Of a DNA stretch of 7,268 nucleotides, positions 5,801-7,268 are shown piece by piece. The first letter of the stretch is position 1. Every line of letters begins with the position of its first letter. This DNA comes from an uncultured Actinomyces sp. (GTDB taxonomy: Bacteria; Actinomycetota; Actinomycetes; Actinomycetales; Actinomycetaceae), in contig CACYEE010000191.1 in assembly GCA_902773415.1 (NCBI GenBank), positions 1 to 7,268 on the forward strand. Direction: 5' to 3'. The notes under the pieces were generated by a model, which saw only the letters and a list, made by a program, of their open reading frames with translations, had not been told where the DNA came from and did not search any database. Position numbers and translations under genes: made by a program.

Positions 5801-5844
5801 CGTGCCTCCCTGCTCGGGCCGCGCCGTGCGGCCTTACGTTCGAA

Positions 5845-5876
5845 AAACTGACAATAGTATATTAACTTTTTTTACC
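5845..5876 (-). promoter_or_regulatory. AT-rich putative promoter of the regulator gene
   Basis: The only clearly AT-rich patch of the window. The minus strand carries an A7 run (5873-5867) followed by TATACT (5861-5856), a five-of-six -10 element. Transcription would start near 5849, leaving a leader of about 50 nt. No clear -35 stands 17 bp upstream; the A-run may help through DNA curvature. Confidence 0.45.
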
Positions 5877-5962
5877 GGTTCGCATCTCGGTTACGGACGT
5901 GCCGCGCCGACAATGGCGCAAGCGAGAAATGCCGCGTCCGCATCCGGCGTGTTTTCGGACCG

Positions 5963-6790
5963 TCACCCTTTGCGTTCAAGCGCGAGTTCGTAGAGGTCCT
6001 TTCGCCGCATCCCGGTGCGGGCGGCGACGTGCGCGGCGGCATCCTTGAGCCTGATTCCAAGGCGGGCGAGGGCGAGGACCTCGTCGGCTTCCGCCGTTCC
6101 GGCCTGCGCCGCGCCTGGAGGTTCGGCGCCTTCGACGACGATTGCGATTTCCCCGAGCGCCCCGTCGGAGAAGCGTTCGGCAAGCGTGGCGAGTTCGCCA
6201 CGCACGACTTCCTCATGCGCTTTCGTCAGTTCGCGGCATACTGCGGCCCGCCGCCGCGTCCCGAAGGCGGTGGCCATCGCTTCGAGCGTCGCTCCAAGGC
6301 GACGGGGGGATTCGTAGAACACCATCGTGCGTTCTTCGCCCGCGAGCGCCTGAAGGGTCCGCGCGAGTTCGGCGCCCTTGCGCGGGAGGAACCCCTCGAA
6401 GGCGAAGCGGTCGGTGGCCAGGCCGGAGACCGCGAGCGCGGCGAGGACCGCGGAGGGGCCGGGTACGACGGTGACGTCGATTCCCTCGGCGACGGCGCGC
6501 GCGACGAGCCGGTAGCCCGGATCGGACACGGCGGGCATTCCGGCGTCCGTGACGACGACAACGCGGCCCTCTTTCGCGAGTTCAAGCAGGCGGGGGACAC
6601 GTTCGGCTTCGTTGTGTTCGTGGCAGGACACGACGCGCCCGCCGATTCTTGTTCCGAGGCGGGCGGCGAGGTTGCGAAGACGGCGCGTGTCTTCGGCGGC
6701 GACGACGCTTGCGCTTTCAAGTTCCGCGCGAAGGCGGGGCGAGGCGTCGGCGTCGTTGCCGATAGGGGTAGCCGCAAGAACAATGCTCAT
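5963..6790 (-). CDS. rsmI: 16S rRNA (cytidine1402-2'-O)-methyltransferase
   Basis: A 275-aa SAM-dependent methyltransferase of the tetrapyrrole-methylase fold that 2'-O-methylates C1402 in the decoding centre of 16S rRNA. All signatures are in order: TPIGN (8-12), EDTRR (33-37), SCHEHNE (55-61), TDAGMPAVSDPG (81-92, SAM region), VPGPSA (109-114), FEGFLPRK (131-138), FYESPRR (158-164), CRELTKAHEE (185-194) and GEIAIVVEG (213-221). The C-terminal segment KDAAAHVAARTGMRRKDLYE (249-268) is the usual helical tail. Length is standard. I start at ATG 6788-6790, since family proteins begin just before the TPIGN loop. The open frame runs on upstream to 7249, but only through low-complexity sequence of the divergent gene. 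No good SD precedes the ATG, and a -10-like TACACT ends 6 nt before it, so the message is probably leaderless. Confidence 0.96.
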   Translation of the reverse strand: MSIVLAATPIGNDADASPRLRAELESASVVAAEDTRRLRNLAARLGTRIGGRVVSCHEHNEAERVPRLLELAKEGRVVVVTDAGMPAVSDPGYRLVARAVAEGIDVTVVPGPSAVLAALAVSGLATDRFAFEGFLPRKGAELARTLQALAGEERTMVFYESPRRLGATLEAMATAFGTRRRAAVCRELTKAHEEVVRGELATLAERFSDGALGEIAIVVEGAEPPGAAQAGTAEADEVLALARLGIRLKDAAAHVAARTGMRRKDLYELALERKG

Positions 6791-6796
6791 GGCCCC

Positions 6797-6806
6797 AGTG
6801 TAGACT
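6797..6806. promoter_or_regulatory. Overlapping divergent -10 elements, both leaderless
   Basis: The plus strand AGTGTAGACT contains TAGACT (6801-6806) for the right-hand gene and, on the minus strand, TACACT (6802-6797) for rsmI; each matches four of six to TATAAT. Each ends 6-7 nt before its start codon (GTG 6814 and ATG 6790), so transcription would begin at the start codon in both directions. -35 elements are poor on both sides. The whole intergenic gap is 23 bp. Confidence 0.5.
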
Positions 6807-6813
6807 TTCGCCC

Positions 6814-7268
6814 GTGGACGAGATGTACCGAGGCGAATTCGACGGGTTGGAATCCCGCCGCAGTCGCGCCGCACGACGTGGCGCGCACAAGAGGTCTGCG
6901 ATTCCCGGCCCCGCTTCCGCGGAGAGGTCCGAGCTTTCGGAGGCGGCGACGCAATGGCCTTTCGCGACGCCGTCGCCTTCATCCGCGACGGAGGGAAGGC
7001 GCACGTCCAGGCGCAGGCCCCTGCCCGACCCCGTACAGGCCCCCGCACTGCCGGACTTCTCCACGCCCATACCCGCACCCGAACCCGAAGAAACCACGCC
7101 CGCGCCCCTGCCCGCCGTCGCACCGTCGCACACCCCCGAACCCCCACACAGGCGCAGGCGCACGCCCCGAAGCCAACCGGCACAACCGGCCATGCCCGAC
7201 CCCGTACAGGCCCCCGCACTGCCGGACTTCTCCACGCCCATACCCGCACCCGAACCCGAAGAAACCAC
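6814..7268 (+). CDS. Divergent gene with Pro-rich repeat N-terminus (partial; pmt position)
   Basis: The frame is open from GTG 6814 (or in-frame ATG 6823) to the right edge, 151 codons. The first 35 or so residues are charged (MDEMYRGEFDGLESRRSRAA). After that comes a disordered Pro/Ala/Glu/Arg-rich tract containing a 57-residue repeat unit: PDPVQAPALPDF at 71-82, followed by STPIPAPEPEETT, returns at 128. There is no signal peptide or membrane segment so far. In mycobacteria the gene divergent from rsmI encodes the protein O-mannosyltransferase Pmt, so this may be a long cytoplasmic N-terminal tail on such a membrane enzyme; position is the only evidence. The absence of an SD and the -10 at 6801-6806 suggest a leaderless GTG start. 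The opposite strand is also open but gives Gly/Ser low complexity in the reverse direction and would run into rsmI. Confidence 0.6.
   Translation, partial: MDEMYRGEFDGLESRRSRAARRGAHKRSAIPGPASAERSELSEAATQWPFATPSPSSATEGRRTSRRRPLPDPVQAPALPDFSTPIPAPEPEETTPAPLPAVAPSHTPEPPHRRRRTPRSQPAQPAMPDPVQAPALPDFSTPIPAPEPEET
7022..7268 (+). repeat. 171-bp tandem repeat (57 codons), second unit cut by the edge
   Basis: 7022-7097 and 7193-7268 are identical over all 76 bp, with period 171 (a multiple of three, so the frame is kept). Base 7021 (C) differs from 7192 (A), which marks the left boundary. Identity at synonymous positions points to recent duplication or ongoing homogenisation. The spacer part of the unit (7098-7192) ends in an Arg-rich stretch; whether it repeats lies beyond the edge. 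Confidence 0.85.

Noticed and set aside
3569..5851. A 760-codon plus-strand open frame antisense to pncA and the regulator
   Set aside because: It runs opposite two genes with clear family motifs, spans the hairpin-rich gap, and its translation has no recognisable domain. Long antisense frames are expected at this GC content.
5849..5876. T-run after rsmI as a Rho-independent terminator
   Set aside because: On the rsmI (minus) strand it is an A-run, and the nearest stem (5904-5919) is only 5 bp with no U-tract behind it.
6791..7249. In-frame N-terminal extension of rsmI to 428 residues
   Set aside because: The extra residues are Arg/Cys/Trp-rich low complexity read backwards through the divergent repeat gene; family members start just before TPIGN.

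Overview
The window is GC-rich (the only clearly AT-rich patch is about 5845-5876) and reads as a chromosomal segment of an actinobacterium. The evidence is the Streptomyces-type methionyl-tRNA synthetase with a KFSSS loop, heavy G/C use at third codon positions, leaderless-looking starts, and the gene order. From memory, mycobacteria have pmt (divergent) - rsmI - metG - tatD - rpfB - ksgA - ispE. Here, right to left, I see a divergent partial gene, rsmI, two extra genes, metG, a small broken gene, tatD, and the first codons of a gene in the rpf position. A member of or near the Actinomycetaceae is a guess; nothing here fixes the genus.

Layout. All complete genes lie on the minus strand. rsmI (5963-6790) starts only 23 bp from a divergent plus-strand gene (6814 to the right edge), and both appear to be transcribed from back-to-back overlapping -10 elements. 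The visible part of the divergent gene encodes a Pro/Ala/Glu-rich disordered tract containing a 171-bp tandem repeat that is identical over 76 bp. Downstream of rsmI come an XRE-type regulator with an unrecognised C-terminal domain (4883-5800) and a nicotinamidase, pncA (4019-4654), with its own promoter-like element. Next is a 448-bp non-coding stretch (3571-4018) packed with inverted repeats, including a probable pncA terminator. Then come metG (1753-3570), a 13-bp gap, an EF-Tu domain-2-like small gene broken by a +1 frameshift (1361-1739), and tatD (288-1232). After tatD there is a second copy of the 33-bp palindrome, a promoter with an MtrA-box-like repeat, and a TTG-started gene running off the left edge (1-20).

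Functional links. metG, tatD and rsmI are housekeeping genes (tRNA charging, a metal-dependent nuclease family, 16S rRNA methylation at C1402). The translation-related small gene sits directly behind metG. pncA is NAD salvage and looks like an independent unit. I see no transposase, CRISPR array, tRNA or rRNA. I also see no clear new defence or biosynthetic system. The items most worth a second look are the frameshifted EF-Tu-like gene, the palindrome families, the symmetric divergent promoter and the repeat-bearing divergent gene.
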